Assembly (NCBI GenBank): GCA_910584185.1
Contig: CAJTYC010000038.1
Coordinates: 1-23,029 of the forward strand
DNA length: 23,029 nt
Direction: 5' to 3'
Source of the DNA: an uncultured Muribaculaceae bacterium
GTDB taxonomy: Bacteria > Bacteroidota > Bacteroidia > Bacteroidales > Muribaculaceae
Shown here: one piece after another, positions 1 through 7,341 of the stretch
Numbering within the stretch: the stretch's first letter is position 1
How the letters are laid out: every line of letters starts with the position of its first letter
Program-made: the position numbers and the translations under genes
Notes under the pieces: model-generated
The model's database searches: none
What the model saw: the letters and a program-made list of their open reading frames with translations, nothing else
Told to the model about the DNA's origin: nothing

Positions 1-56
1 TGCGGTGACGCAGCCGAACCTTTGCATCTTCAATAATCTCTATCGAAAGTTCGTGT
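1..56. other. window edge, no assignable gene
   Basis: This short edge sequence lies beyond the stop codon of the flavodiiron gene. On the minus strand an ATG at 27-25 opens a frame (MQRFGCVTA) that runs off the window. On the plus strand two frames close with stops at 34-36 and about 70. Nothing here is long enough to recognise, so whether a neighbouring gene starts or ends here cannot be decided. Confidence 0.2.
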
Positions 57-1256
57 CTATTTCAAGGTAAGGGAGTCTGCCACCTTGTCAGCAAGTTCAC
101 GCGCAGCCTGACGCGTCTGCTCGTCGATACTCTGCTTCATGGCGAGAGATGCGACTATCGGCATCTTCATGCGCTCGCTGTAACCCTCGATAGCCTTGAG
201 CACCGCGCCTTGCGCCCATGTGAAGCTGCCGAAAGCAGCGAACACCTTCCCCTTGACTTCACGCGTCTCCATGGCATTCATGAACTGTTCCACCGGTGGG
301 AACATGCGCATCGAATAAGTGGCGCTGCCCACTATCAAACCCTCGTAACGGTAAGCATCCGAAATCATTTCGCTCATCGAGGCTACAGACGCGTTGTGTA
401 CGCGGATGTTGCGCACACCTCTTGCGCAGAGTTCGCGGGCAATCTCCTCAGCCACTTCGGCAGTGTTGCCATACATCGAGCCGTAGACTATCGTCACACC
501 CGGCTCGCTCTTGTAGGCCGAGAGATGCGCCGTGAGATCCACCACCTCGTTGATGCGCTCATGCCACACCGGCCCATGGGTGGAGCAGATATACTCCATC
601 GGCAACGCACCGAGTTTCTCGAGGGCCTTCTGCACGAAGCGTCCATATTTACCCACAATGTTGGAATAGTAACGATACATCTCCGGGAAATATCGGTCGG
701 TATCCATTTCGGAGTCCACCACTCCCCCATTGAGCGCGCCGAAGCAACCGAAAGCATCTCCCGAGAAGAGAGTCTTGCGCTCCGCCACATAGGTCATCAT
801 AGTCTCGGGCCAATGCACCATCGGTGTCAGGAAGAATTGCAGAGAGATGCCACCGAGATCTATGGTATCACCATCCTTCACCACTATGTAGAGGTCATCG
901 TCATCGAGATGATAAAAACCCTTTATCATCCCTACAGTCTGGGCATTGCCGATAATCTTTATGCCGGGGAAGGCACGCACCACTTCCGGAATAGAGCCGC
1001 TATGGTCAGGTTCCATATGGTTGACTACAAGATAGTCTACCTTCCTGTCAGAGGCGGCACCATCCACGTTGGCGAGAAACTCGCGCACCTCATCAATGCG
1101 CACAGTGTCGATAAGGGCCACCTTATCAGCACCACGCACTATATAAGAATTGTAGCTCACACCGAAAGGGAGAGGCCAGAGACCTTCAAACAGTTGAGTG
1201 ACGCGGTCATTTACTCCCGCATAATATATACCTTGCGTAATTTCTTTGATGTTCAT
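57..1256 (-). CDS. fprA: flavodiiron protein (A-type flavoprotein, O2/NO reductase)
   Basis: A 399-residue cytoplasmic flavodiiron protein that reduces O2 to water and/or NO to N2O using electrons from rubredoxin or a similar donor; in anaerobes it is an oxygen-defence enzyme. The N-terminal metallo-beta-lactamase domain (about 1-250) carries all diiron ligands: H80-x-E82-x-D84-H85, H148 in HWPET, D167 in FSGDAFG and H227 in THGPVW. The C-terminal flavodoxin domain (about 254-399) has the FMN loop YGSMYGNT at 258-265. There is no rubredoxin or flavin-reductase fusion, so it is the minimal class A form. The frame stays open far upstream, but MNIKEITQGIYY matches the usual family start, gives the normal length of about 400, and lies just after a TAAATTTG promoter box. 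It is divergent from the DUF486 gene. O2 versus NO preference cannot be read from sequence. Confidence 0.95.
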   Translation of the reverse strand: MNIKEITQGIYYAGVNDRVTQLFEGLWPLPFGVSYNSYIVRGADKVALIDTVRIDEVREFLANVDGAASDRKVDYLVVNHMEPDHSGSIPEVVRAFPGIKIIGNAQTVGMIKGFYHLDDDDLYIVVKDGDTIDLGGISLQFFLTPMVHWPETMMTYVAERKTLFSGDAFGCFGALNGGVVDSEMDTDRYFPEMYRYYSNIVGKYGRFVQKALEKLGALPMEYICSTHGPVWHERINEVVDLTAHLSAYKSEPGVTIVYGSMYGNTAEVAEEIARELCARGVRNIRVHNASVASMSEMISDAYRYEGLIVGSATYSMRMFPPVEQFMNAMETREVKGKVFAAFGSFTWAQGAVLKAIEGYSERMKMPIVASLAMKQSIDEQTRQAARELADKVADSLTLK

Positions 1257-1273
1257 CTTAGATCGAAAATTGT

Positions 1274-1307
1274 TTTCGGCAAATTTAGCATTTTTTTTGT
1301 AATTTTG
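1274..1307 (+). promoter_or_regulatory. promoter of the DUF486 gene, abutting its start codon
   Basis: TAATTTTG at 1300-1307 matches TAnnTTTG, with a weak upstream TTTC at 1274-1277 (22-nt spacing). The box ends four bases before the ATG at 1312. Since this element is centred near -7 in Bacteroides, transcription should begin at or within a base or two of the start codon, predicting a leaderless mRNA. Confidence 0.55.
1280..1287 (-). promoter_or_regulatory. -7 promoter box of the flavodiiron gene
   Basis: TAAATTTG on the minus strand matches the Bacteroidetes TAnnTTTG element and ends 23 nt before the fprA ATG. No good TTTG -33 element is visible upstream, so this is a partial match. It lies within the 55-bp divergent gap shared with the DUF486 gene and overlaps that gene's promoter region. 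Confidence 0.5.
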
Positions 1308-1311
1308 CACT

Positions 1312-1692
1312 ATGAAATCAGCATTGATAACAATTTTACTTCTGGTGATATCCAACGTGTTCATGACCTTCGCCTGGTATGGACACCTTAAGCTCCAATC
1401 GGCTGGCATATCGAAATCCTGGCCACTTATTGCCGTGATACTCGTATCGTGGGGATTGGCATTTCTGGAATACTGCTTCATGGTGCCGGCCAACCGGATG
1501 GGTTTCCGCGAGAACGGCGGACCATTCTCCCTCTTCGAACTCAAGATAATTCAGGAAGTGGTGACGCTGACAATCTTTACTGTGGTGGCTATGTTTCTCT
1601 TTCAAGGAGAGAAACTGCATTGGAATCACGTATGCGCATTCCTCTGCCTTATGGGAGCCGTGGCATTCACGTTTCTGCCACACAACAGTTAG
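1312..1692 (+). CDS. DUF486 family small multidrug-transporter-like membrane protein
   Basis: A 126-residue integral membrane protein with four hydrophobic segments (roughly residues 3-21, 34-55, 74-95 and 104-122). The opening KSALITILLLVISNVFMTFAWYGHL and the internal EYCFMVPANRMGF are typical of DUF486, a group related to the drug/metabolite transporter superfamily whose substrate is unknown. The length matches the family (about 110-125), and the start fits because the first transmembrane helix begins at residue 3. The promoter box lies only four bases upstream of the ATG. It is divergent from fprA. The downstream dihydrouridine synthase is 33 bp away, so the two may be co-transcribed. No transport function should be assumed. 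Confidence 0.85.
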   Translation: MKSALITILLLVISNVFMTFAWYGHLKLQSAGISKSWPLIAVILVSWGLAFLEYCFMVPANRMGFRENGGPFSLFELKIIQEVVTLTIFTVVAMFLFQGEKLHWNHVCAFLCLMGAVAFTFLPHNS

Positions 1693-1719
1693 GAATTTGG
1701 AATTTGAAATTTGGAAAAT
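1692..1719. repeat. heptamer array after the DUF486 stop codon
   Basis: Four consecutive 7-bp units: GGAATTT, GGAATTT, GAAATTT, GGAAAAT. The first G is the last base of the TAG stop codon. The array fills nearly the whole gap to the next gene and repeats TTTG every 7 bp. Confidence 0.7.
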
Positions 1720-1725
1720 TTTAAG

Positions 1726-2658
1726 ATGAATAGGTTATATATTGCACCTGTGCAAGGACATACAGATGCCGCTTGGCGTCATTTTCATCATCTTGTGTAT
1801 GGTGGTGAGATTCGTTATTTCACACCTTTCATGCGTGCAGAGCATGGGGAAATGCGCAAGCAGGACTTGCGCGACTACACTTCGGAGCTTAACACCGGCA
1901 TGATATTGGAGCCACAGGTGATATTTCGCGATATGGAAGAACTCGAAGTTCTGCTCTCAGGGCTGCGCGACACCGGTGCCACGGAGGTTAATTTGAATAT
2001 GGGTTGCCCATTTCCGCTACAGACTGGCAAAGGGCGCGGAGCCGGATTCCTGCGCAACGAGGAGGAAATCGGACGCCTGGCAGCTACGCTGTCGAAATAT
2101 CCGGAGATGAGTTATTCGGTGAAGATGCGCCTCGGATTTGAAGACCCGGAGGAATGGCGCAATGTGATGCCTGTGCTCAACAGGCTTGAGCTGCGTCACG
2201 TAGACGTACATCCGCGAGTCGCTAAACAGCAGTATGGAGGAGAACTTCACCACGACATGTTTGAGGCAATACTCTCTGAGAGCAAGAATCCTATAATATA
2301 TAACGGTGAGCTTCGCACAGCGGCCGATATGAAAGAGATAGAGAAGCGGTATCCCGGCATAGCCGGCATGATGACAGCCCGCGGAGTGCTCGGACGCCCG
2401 TCGCTACTTGCGGAATATGAGGGTGGCCGAGAATGGAACAGCGAAGAGCGACTCGACAAGATGCTTCAATTTCACAGGCTCCTTCTTGACCACTACACCT
2501 CCACGCTCTGCGGAGAGAGCCAAATCATATCGAAGATAAAGCCATTCTGGGAATATGCGGAAGAGGAGATTGGGCGCAAGGCTTGGAAAGCAATCAAGAA
2601 AGCCGGAAATATCGCCAAGTATCATTCGGCAGTGGCAATGATCTCAAATAAGTATTGA
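1726..2658 (+). CDS. tRNA-dihydrouridine synthase (Dus family)
   Basis: A 310-residue FMN-dependent enzyme that uses NADPH to reduce uridine to dihydrouridine in the tRNA D-loop region. It opens with RLYIAPVQGHTDAAWR (usual form APMxGxTD). The active-site segment EVNLNMGCP holds the catalytic Cys at position 94, and a VHPRVAKQQYGG segment near 180 corresponds to the conserved phosphate/tRNA-binding region. A FMN TIM barrel followed by a small helical C-terminal domain fits the length. A TTG at 1711 would add five residues inside the repeat array; the ATG at 1726 is preferred because MNRLYIAPVQ places the barrel start as usual. The exact target position in tRNA (DusA, B or C type) is not resolved. 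It ends with TGA, which confirms TGA is a stop here. Confidence 0.92.
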   Translation: MNRLYIAPVQGHTDAAWRHFHHLVYGGEIRYFTPFMRAEHGEMRKQDLRDYTSELNTGMILEPQVIFRDMEELEVLLSGLRDTGATEVNLNMGCPFPLQTGKGRGAGFLRNEEEIGRLAATLSKYPEMSYSVKMRLGFEDPEEWRNVMPVLNRLELRHVDVHPRVAKQQYGGELHHDMFEAILSESKNPIIYNGELRTAADMKEIEKRYPGIAGMMTARGVLGRPSLLAEYEGGREWNSEERLDKMLQFHRLLLDHYTSTLCGESQIISKIKPFWEYAEEEIGRKAWKAIKKAGNIAKYHSAVAMISNKY

Positions 2659-2672
2659 TATTATATCAACAC

Positions 2673-2760
2673 GACGCAACGACATTACGACATCTTGACA
2701 TAATGATATAATGACAACTTGACATTTTGACTTAATGACATGATGTCATCATGACAGATA
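2673..2760. repeat. octamer array, 11 units, consensus GACATNAT
   Basis: Eleven uninterrupted 8-bp units fill the gap between the dihydrouridine synthase stop and the glnN terminator: GACGCAAC, GACATTAC, GACATCTT, GACATAAT, GATATAAT, GACAACTT, GACATTTT, GACTTAAT, GACATGAT, GTCATCAT, GACAGATA. G is fixed at position 1 in all units, GAC in nine of eleven, and T closes eight. The units have diverged but the 8-bp phase is never broken. Confidence 0.85.
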
Positions 2761-2770
2761 AAAAGATTGC

Positions 2771-2800
2771 GAGGGTGCTTCTCCCCTGAGAAGCACCCTC
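2771..2800 (-). terminator. terminator of glnN (bidirectional)
   Basis: A perfect 13-bp stem (2771-2783 with 2788-2800) with a 4-nt loop. On the minus strand it is followed by CTTTTTA, as expected for a terminator after glnN. On the plus strand it is followed by GTTTTAATTT, so it may also stop the convergent dihydrouridine synthase transcript. Confidence 0.9.
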
Positions 2801-2827
2801 GTTTTAATTTGGACTCTCTTACGGATT

Positions 2828-5017
2828 TTAGCGGATGAAGAGGAGTTCGCGATATTTGGGCAGAGGCCAAATCTCGTTGTCGACCATGAGTTCGAGTTTG
2901 TCGATGTGGCGACGGATTTCCTCCATATAAGGAGACACTTCATCGTGATAAGCGATAGCCTTCTCACGTTCAGACTCGATCTTGTTGGCACGCTTGCGGG
3001 CGTTAATCATATTTTCCACTCCGCTCTTGATTGCCGATATGTGGTCGCTTATCGCCTCGATGTTTGCAAGGTCCTGAGCCGATATGGCATCGGCCTTTGA
3101 GCCCTTGAAGAGCTGCTGGATCTTGTAGACATTGTCGAGCAGGAGCGACTGATAACGCACAGCTGCGGGAATGATATGATTTATGGCAAGGTCGCCGAGC
3201 ACACGACTCTCGATCTGCACCTTCTTGGTGAACATCTCCCACTTCACCTCATTGCGGGCCTCAATCTCCTTCTTCGAGAGAACGCCGGCTTTCTCAAACA
3301 TCTCGACCGACTGGGGCAAAGTGTAACGGTCATAAAGGAGAGGCGCAGAAGCCTCAACATCCAAGCCACGCTCGGCAGCCTCCTGTTTCCACTCGTCGCT
3401 GTAACCATTGCCATCAAAGTGGATAGCCTTTGACTCACTGAGAAGCTTCTTCACCTCATCGAGAATCACATGCTCACGATCTTCACCCGCTTCCACACGT
3501 GCATCGACAGCCGCTGCGAAATCCATGAGCTGAGCTGAGACAGCCGCATTGAGGGCGATGAGGGCAGAAGCATTGTTGGCCGACGAACCGACAGCACGAT
3601 ACTCAAACCTGTTGCCGGTGAAGGCGAATGGGCTTGTGCGGTTACGGTCAGTATTGTCAATGATGATTTCCGGAATCTGAGCCACGTCGAGGTTTACCTG
3701 TTCCTTACCGTCGATGGTTAGCTTATTGAGCGAGTCAGTTTTCTCCACCTTTTCGAGGATATTGCTCACGGCAGTGCCGAGGAACATTGAGATTATGGCC
3801 GGGGGTGCCTCATTGGCACCGAGACGGTGCTGGTTGGTGGCATTTATGATAGATGCCTTAAGCAGGCCGTTATGCTTATGCACGGCAGCCATGACATTGG
3901 CCACGAAAGTGACGAAGCGGAAATTCTCCTGCGGGGTCTTACCGGGCGAGAAGAGAAGTTCACCGCGATCTGTGCCAAGACTCCAGTTATTGTGCTTGCC
4001 TGAACCATTAACACCGGCAAAAGGCTTCTCATGCAGCAGCACTCGGAAGTTATGGCGTTTTGCCACCTCCTCCATCACCGACATGAGGAGCAGGTTATGG
4101 TCATTGGCGAGGTTACACTCCTCAAACACCGGAGCAAGTTCAAACTGATTGGGAGCCACCTCATTGTGGCGCGTCTTGGCAGGAATTCCGAGTTTGTGAG
4201 ATTCGAGTTCGAGGTCGAGCATGAAAGCCTCCACACGACTCGGGATTGCACCGAAATAATGGTCGTCGAGCTGCTGATTTTTCGCAGACTCATGACCCAT
4301 GAGGGTGCGACCGGTCATTACCAAGTCAGGACGTGCTGCATAAAGAGCCTCGTCTACGAGGAAATATTCCTGCTCCCAACCGAGGTTGCAGATCACATGC
4401 TTCACCTCAGGGTCAAAATAACGAGCCACGTGAGTGGCAGCCTTATCGATACTGTTGAGCGAACGGAGAAGAGGAGTCTTATAGTCAAGGCTTTCACCTG
4501 TATAAGCCACAAAAACGGTGGGAATACAGAGCGTATTGTCGACAATAAATGCGGGCGACGAGAGATCCCAAGCAGAATATCCGCGGGCCTCGAAAGTGTT
4601 ACGTATACCGCCGTTAGGGAAAGAGGAAGCGTCCGGCTCTTGCTGCACGAGAAGCTTGCCACTGAATTTTTCCACCACGCCACCTTTGCCGTCATGCTCC
4701 ACGAAAGCATCATGCTTCTCCGCGGTGCTTCCGGTGAGAGGATGGAACCAGTGCGTGTAATGGCGAGCGCCGTTATCTATGGCCCAACGCTTCATGCCCT
4801 CTGCCACGCTGTCGGCAAGCTGTCGGCTGAGGGGCTGTCGGTTGTCGATCGCATAAACGAGCGCATCGTAAGTATCTTTCGGAAGATACTCGAACATGCG
4901 CTGGCGATTGAAAACCTGCTTACCATAGTAAGACTCTACCCTCTCTTTGGGAAGTTCCACCTTCACAGCCTTACGGGCAGTGGCCTCTTCCACACTTTTG
5001 AATCTAAGATTTGACAT
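2828..5017 (-). CDS. glnN: glutamine synthetase type III
   Basis: A 729-residue ATP-dependent ligase that makes glutamine from glutamate and ammonium, the type III (GlnN) form characteristic of Bacteroidetes and equal in length to the known Bacteroides enzyme. Visible signatures are GWEQEYFLVD at 213-222 (metal-binding Glu residues), KTRHNEVAPNQFELAP at 281-296, and KPFAGVNGSGKHNNW at 331-345, the GSIII version of the ammonium/glutamate site. The C-terminal helical extension (about 550-729) absent from type I enzymes is present. The frame is open 15 codons further upstream; MSNLRFKSVEEA is chosen because it matches the family start and length. It lies 57 bp after dapL, with a terminator-like hairpin between them, so it may be partly uncoupled from the dap genes. 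Confidence 0.97.
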   Translation of the reverse strand: MSNLRFKSVEEATARKAVKVELPKERVESYYGKQVFNRQRMFEYLPKDTYDALVYAIDNRQPLSRQLADSVAEGMKRWAIDNGARHYTHWFHPLTGSTAEKHDAFVEHDGKGGVVEKFSGKLLVQQEPDASSFPNGGIRNTFEARGYSAWDLSSPAFIVDNTLCIPTVFVAYTGESLDYKTPLLRSLNSIDKAATHVARYFDPEVKHVICNLGWEQEYFLVDEALYAARPDLVMTGRTLMGHESAKNQQLDDHYFGAIPSRVEAFMLDLELESHKLGIPAKTRHNEVAPNQFELAPVFEECNLANDHNLLLMSVMEEVAKRHNFRVLLHEKPFAGVNGSGKHNNWSLGTDRGELLFSPGKTPQENFRFVTFVANVMAAVHKHNGLLKASIINATNQHRLGANEAPPAIISMFLGTAVSNILEKVEKTDSLNKLTIDGKEQVNLDVAQIPEIIIDNTDRNRTSPFAFTGNRFEYRAVGSSANNASALIALNAAVSAQLMDFAAAVDARVEAGEDREHVILDEVKKLLSESKAIHFDGNGYSDEWKQEAAERGLDVEASAPLLYDRYTLPQSVEMFEKAGVLSKKEIEARNEVKWEMFTKKVQIESRVLGDLAINHIIPAAVRYQSLLLDNVYKIQQLFKGSKADAISAQDLANIEAISDHISAIKSGVENMINARKRANKIESEREKAIAYHDEVSPYMEEIRRHIDKLELMVDNEIWPLPKYRELLFIR

Positions 5018-5047
5018 AAGATTCTTTATTATTAAACGGATTGAACG

Positions 5048-5069
5048 AAAAAAGGGGGACAAGCCCCCT
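5048..5069 (-). terminator. hairpin terminator or attenuator between dapL and glnN
   Basis: On the minus strand AGGGGG-CTTGT-CCCCCT forms a 6-bp, G/C-rich stem with a 5-nt loop followed directly by a run of T, a textbook intrinsic terminator shape. It begins 6 bp after the dapL stop and lies 35 bp upstream of the glnN ATG. No TAnnTTTG promoter is visible between it and glnN. Confidence 0.75.
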
Positions 5070-5074
5070 GTATG

Positions 5075-6304
5075 TTATTTTTTGAAGAAATTCATAAAGC
5101 GTCGCATCGCCTCGGCTGTATTCTCGGAGGTATTGAAGCCGGTGAAGCGGATGTAGCCTTCGCCATTGTCACCGAAGCCGACACCGGGCGTACACGATAT
5201 GTGAACTTCGGAAAGACACTTGTCAAACAAGTCCCAGGAAGACTCGCCATTGGGCGACTTGACCCAGATGTAGGGGGAATTTTCGCCTCCAAACACCGTA
5301 AAGCCCGCTCCGAGCATCGCCTCACGTATGGTGCGTGCATTGTTGAGATAATACTCCACATTGCAAGCCACCTCGCGTTTGCCCTGCTCTGAATAGAGGG
5401 CTTCGGCACCACGCTGTATTATGTAGCTGGCACCATTGAACTTAGTGGTCTGCCGGCGAAGCCAAAGCTTGCGGAGCTGCACTTTGCGGCCTTCGGCATC
5501 ATAGCCGCAGAGCGAAGCCGGCACCACAGTGTAGCCGCAACGCAAGCCGGTGAATCCGGCTGTCTTGGAGAAGCTGCGCACCTCTATGGCGCATTTCTCC
5601 GCTCCCTCTATCTCATAAATCGAATGCGGCACATCATCGCTTGTAATATATGCACAGTAAGCCGAATCATATATTATCACAGCCTTATTGGCCAAGGCAT
5701 ATTCGACCCATGCCTTCAGTTCGTCGCGACTGAATGCCACGCCCGTAGGATTGGCCGGTGAACAAAGGAAAATCACATCGGCATGTTGCGTCGGGGGCAC
5801 CGGCTTGAAGGCGTTTGCCTCATTGCAATTCATATACACGAAGCGGCTCCAGCGGCCATTGACCAGTTCGCCGCCGCGCCCGTCGAGCACATTGGAGTCG
5901 ACATATACCGGATAGCCCGGATCACAAACAGCCACGATACTGTCATGAGAATATATATCACCGAGGTTGCCGAGATCGCTCTTCGCACCGTCGGAGATAA
6001 ATATATCGTCCGCGCTGATATTCACACCACGCGCATGATAGTCGTTGGCGGCAACAGTCTCACGGAGAAAAGCATATCCCTGCTCCGGGCCGTAGCCATG
6101 AAACGTAGACTTGTCGGCCATATCGTCGACAGCACGGTGCATGGCATCGAGCGCGGCCTGCGGAATCGGGAGTGTGACGTCGCCGATGTCCATGCGTATC
6201 ACATCCACTCCGGGATGCGCCTCCTTATATTCGCGGAGCTTTCTTCCCACAGTGGAGAAAAGATAAGACTCCGGAAGTTTTTCGAAATTATCGTTGATTT
6301 GCAT
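5075..6304 (-). CDS. dapL: LL-diaminopimelate aminotransferase
   Basis: A 409-residue PLP enzyme (class I/II aminotransferase fold) that converts tetrahydrodipicolinate directly to LL-diaminopimelate with glutamate as amino donor, bypassing the succinylase/acetylase DapD-C-E steps. Signatures are SPANPTG at 182-188, IYDSAY at 211-216 (PLP-binding Asp and Tyr), and the Schiff-base lysine K247 in SFSKTAGFTGLRCG. The N-terminus (NDNFEKLPESYLFSTV) and length of about 410 are typical of DapL. Its product is the substrate of DapF, encoded upstream on the same strand 94 bp away. No separate promoter match was found, so co-transcription with dapF is likely. Confidence 0.97.
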   Translation of the reverse strand: MQINDNFEKLPESYLFSTVGRKLREYKEAHPGVDVIRMDIGDVTLPIPQAALDAMHRAVDDMADKSTFHGYGPEQGYAFLRETVAANDYHARGVNISADDIFISDGAKSDLGNLGDIYSHDSIVAVCDPGYPVYVDSNVLDGRGGELVNGRWSRFVYMNCNEANAFKPVPPTQHADVIFLCSPANPTGVAFSRDELKAWVEYALANKAVIIYDSAYCAYITSDDVPHSIYEIEGAEKCAIEVRSFSKTAGFTGLRCGYTVVPASLCGYDAEGRKVQLRKLWLRRQTTKFNGASYIIQRGAEALYSEQGKREVACNVEYYLNNARTIREAMLGAGFTVFGGENSPYIWVKSPNGESSWDLFDKCLSEVHISCTPGVGFGDNGEGYIRFTGFNTSENTAEAMRRFMNFFKK

Positions 6305-6313
6305 AATTTTAAT

Positions 6314-6370
6314 AAGTATTAAGTCTGAGTTATGAGTTATGAAGTAAGAATATATACCATATTCAGACTT
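6314..6370. repeat. heptamer array with inverted repeat between dapF and dapL
   Basis: Five 7-bp units run from 6314 to 6348: AAGTATT, AAGTCTG, AGTTATG, AGTTATG, AAGTAAG. The 8-base word AAGTCTGA at 6321-6328 is matched by its exact complement TCAGACTT at 6363-6370, and GTTATGA is matched by TCATAAC at 6374-6380. The gap can therefore fold on itself. Confidence 0.6.
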
Positions 6371-6398
6371 ATATCATAACATCATTACTTCGAAACTT

Positions 6399-7259
6399 TT
6401 AGTTATAATAGAACACACCGTCGCAGATAAACTCAGCCGGGCCTGTCATGAATACATGGTTGGTCTCTTCGTCCCAGCGGATATTCAGAATGCCGCCACG
6501 CAGGCGCATCTCCACCTCGCGGTCGGTAAGATTGTTGAGCACGGCAGCCACTGCTGTGGCGCAGGCACCTGTGCCGCAAGCGAGAGTCTCGCCTGTGCCA
6601 CGCTCCCACACGCGCATCTCTATGGTGTGGCGGTCGAGCACACGAGCGAACTCGATATTGGCCTTGCGCGGGAATATGTCGGCCACCTCCATCACAGGGC
6701 CATGGCCAAGCACCTGCTCATCGGTCACCTCATCGACAAACGTGACAGCGTGGGGATTGCCCATGCTCACGCCGGTTATGCCATAGGAGAAATCGCCAAA
6801 CGATTCAAGCTCGTTTACCTTGCATGTGTCATTGCCACTTCTGACCGGCACTGCGGAAGGGTCGAGAATCGGGGCACCCATATCGACGGTCACCGATTCA
6901 ACCTTCTCGTCCTTCACATGGAGACGGAGCACCTTGATACCGGCAAGAGTCTCGAGAGTCACCTCATGCTTGTCGGTGAGTCCCTTCTCATATACGAACT
7001 TGCCGATGCAACGCGAGGCATTGCCACACATTTCCGCTTCCGAACCGTCAGAATTGAACATGCGCATACGGAAATCGGCCACATCACTGCGCATTATAAC
7101 AACAAGGCCGTCTGAGCCGATCCCGAAATGGATGTCGCTCACACGGCGTGCCAAATCCTCAAGATTAGAGGGAGTCTTCTCCGTGGCGTCGATATAGATG
7201 TAATCGTTACCGGCACCGTGCATCTTGGAGAAGGCTATTGAGGTATGTTCTGTTTTCAT
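6399..7259 (-). CDS. dapF: diaminopimelate epimerase
   Basis: A 286-residue cofactor-independent epimerase that converts LL- to meso-diaminopimelate, the precursor of lysine and of the peptidoglycan cross-link residue. Both catalytic cysteines are visible: C78 in EAEMCGNASR and C228 in TLACGTGAC. KMHGAGNDYIYID at 12-24 and GNPHAVTF at 167-174 are further family motifs. Two starts are possible. The upstream ATG at 7289 adds ten residues but lies at or before the expected transcription start of the TAATTTTG promoter. The ATG at 7259 gives MKTEHTSIAFSKMHGAG, the usual short lead, and is preferred. It heads the dapF-dapL-(glnN) series. Confidence 0.96.
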   Translation of the reverse strand: MKTEHTSIAFSKMHGAGNDYIYIDATEKTPSNLEDLARRVSDIHFGIGSDGLVVIMRSDVADFRMRMFNSDGSEAEMCGNASRCIGKFVYEKGLTDKHEVTLETLAGIKVLRLHVKDEKVESVTVDMGAPILDPSAVPVRSGNDTCKVNELESFGDFSYGITGVSMGNPHAVTFVDEVTDEQVLGHGPVMEVADIFPRKANIEFARVLDRHTIEMRVWERGTGETLACGTGACATAVAAVLNNLTDREVEMRLRGGILNIRWDEETNHVFMTGPAEFICDGVFYYN

Positions 7260-7291
7260 AGAAACTGTGTCAAAAAACACTTTCCACATTG

Positions 7292-7323
7292 CAAAATTAG
7301 CAAAATAATTTCAAACCGACAAT
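7292..7323 (-). promoter_or_regulatory. dapF promoter
   Basis: ATTG (7323-7320), a 20-nt spacer and TAATTTTG (7299-7292) on the minus strand match the Bacteroidetes -33/-7 consensus except for the first base of the -33 box. The predicted start of transcription is near 7288, which rules against the longer dapF start at 7289. Confidence 0.65.
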
Positions 7324-7341
7324 ATATTTGGCTTTAAATTT

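Noticed and set aside
210..1391. A 393-codon open frame on the strand opposite the flavodiiron gene
   Set aside because: It is antisense to a gene with every diiron ligand and the FMN loop in place, shows no recognisable motif and is rich in His, Arg and Ile as expected of a complement frame.
1711..1725. TTG start for the dihydrouridine synthase
   Set aside because: It would encode part of the heptamer array; the ATG at 1726 gives the family N-terminus.
4031..5014. A 327-codon open frame opposite glnN, and a 314-codon one at 9422-10366 opposite the EF-G paralogue
   Set aside because: Both are complement frames of strongly identified genes, with no motifs and no start context.
7260..7289. 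Upstream ATG start for dapF
   Set aside because: It lies at or before the transcription start predicted from the TAATTTTG box, and it adds residues not usual in DapF.
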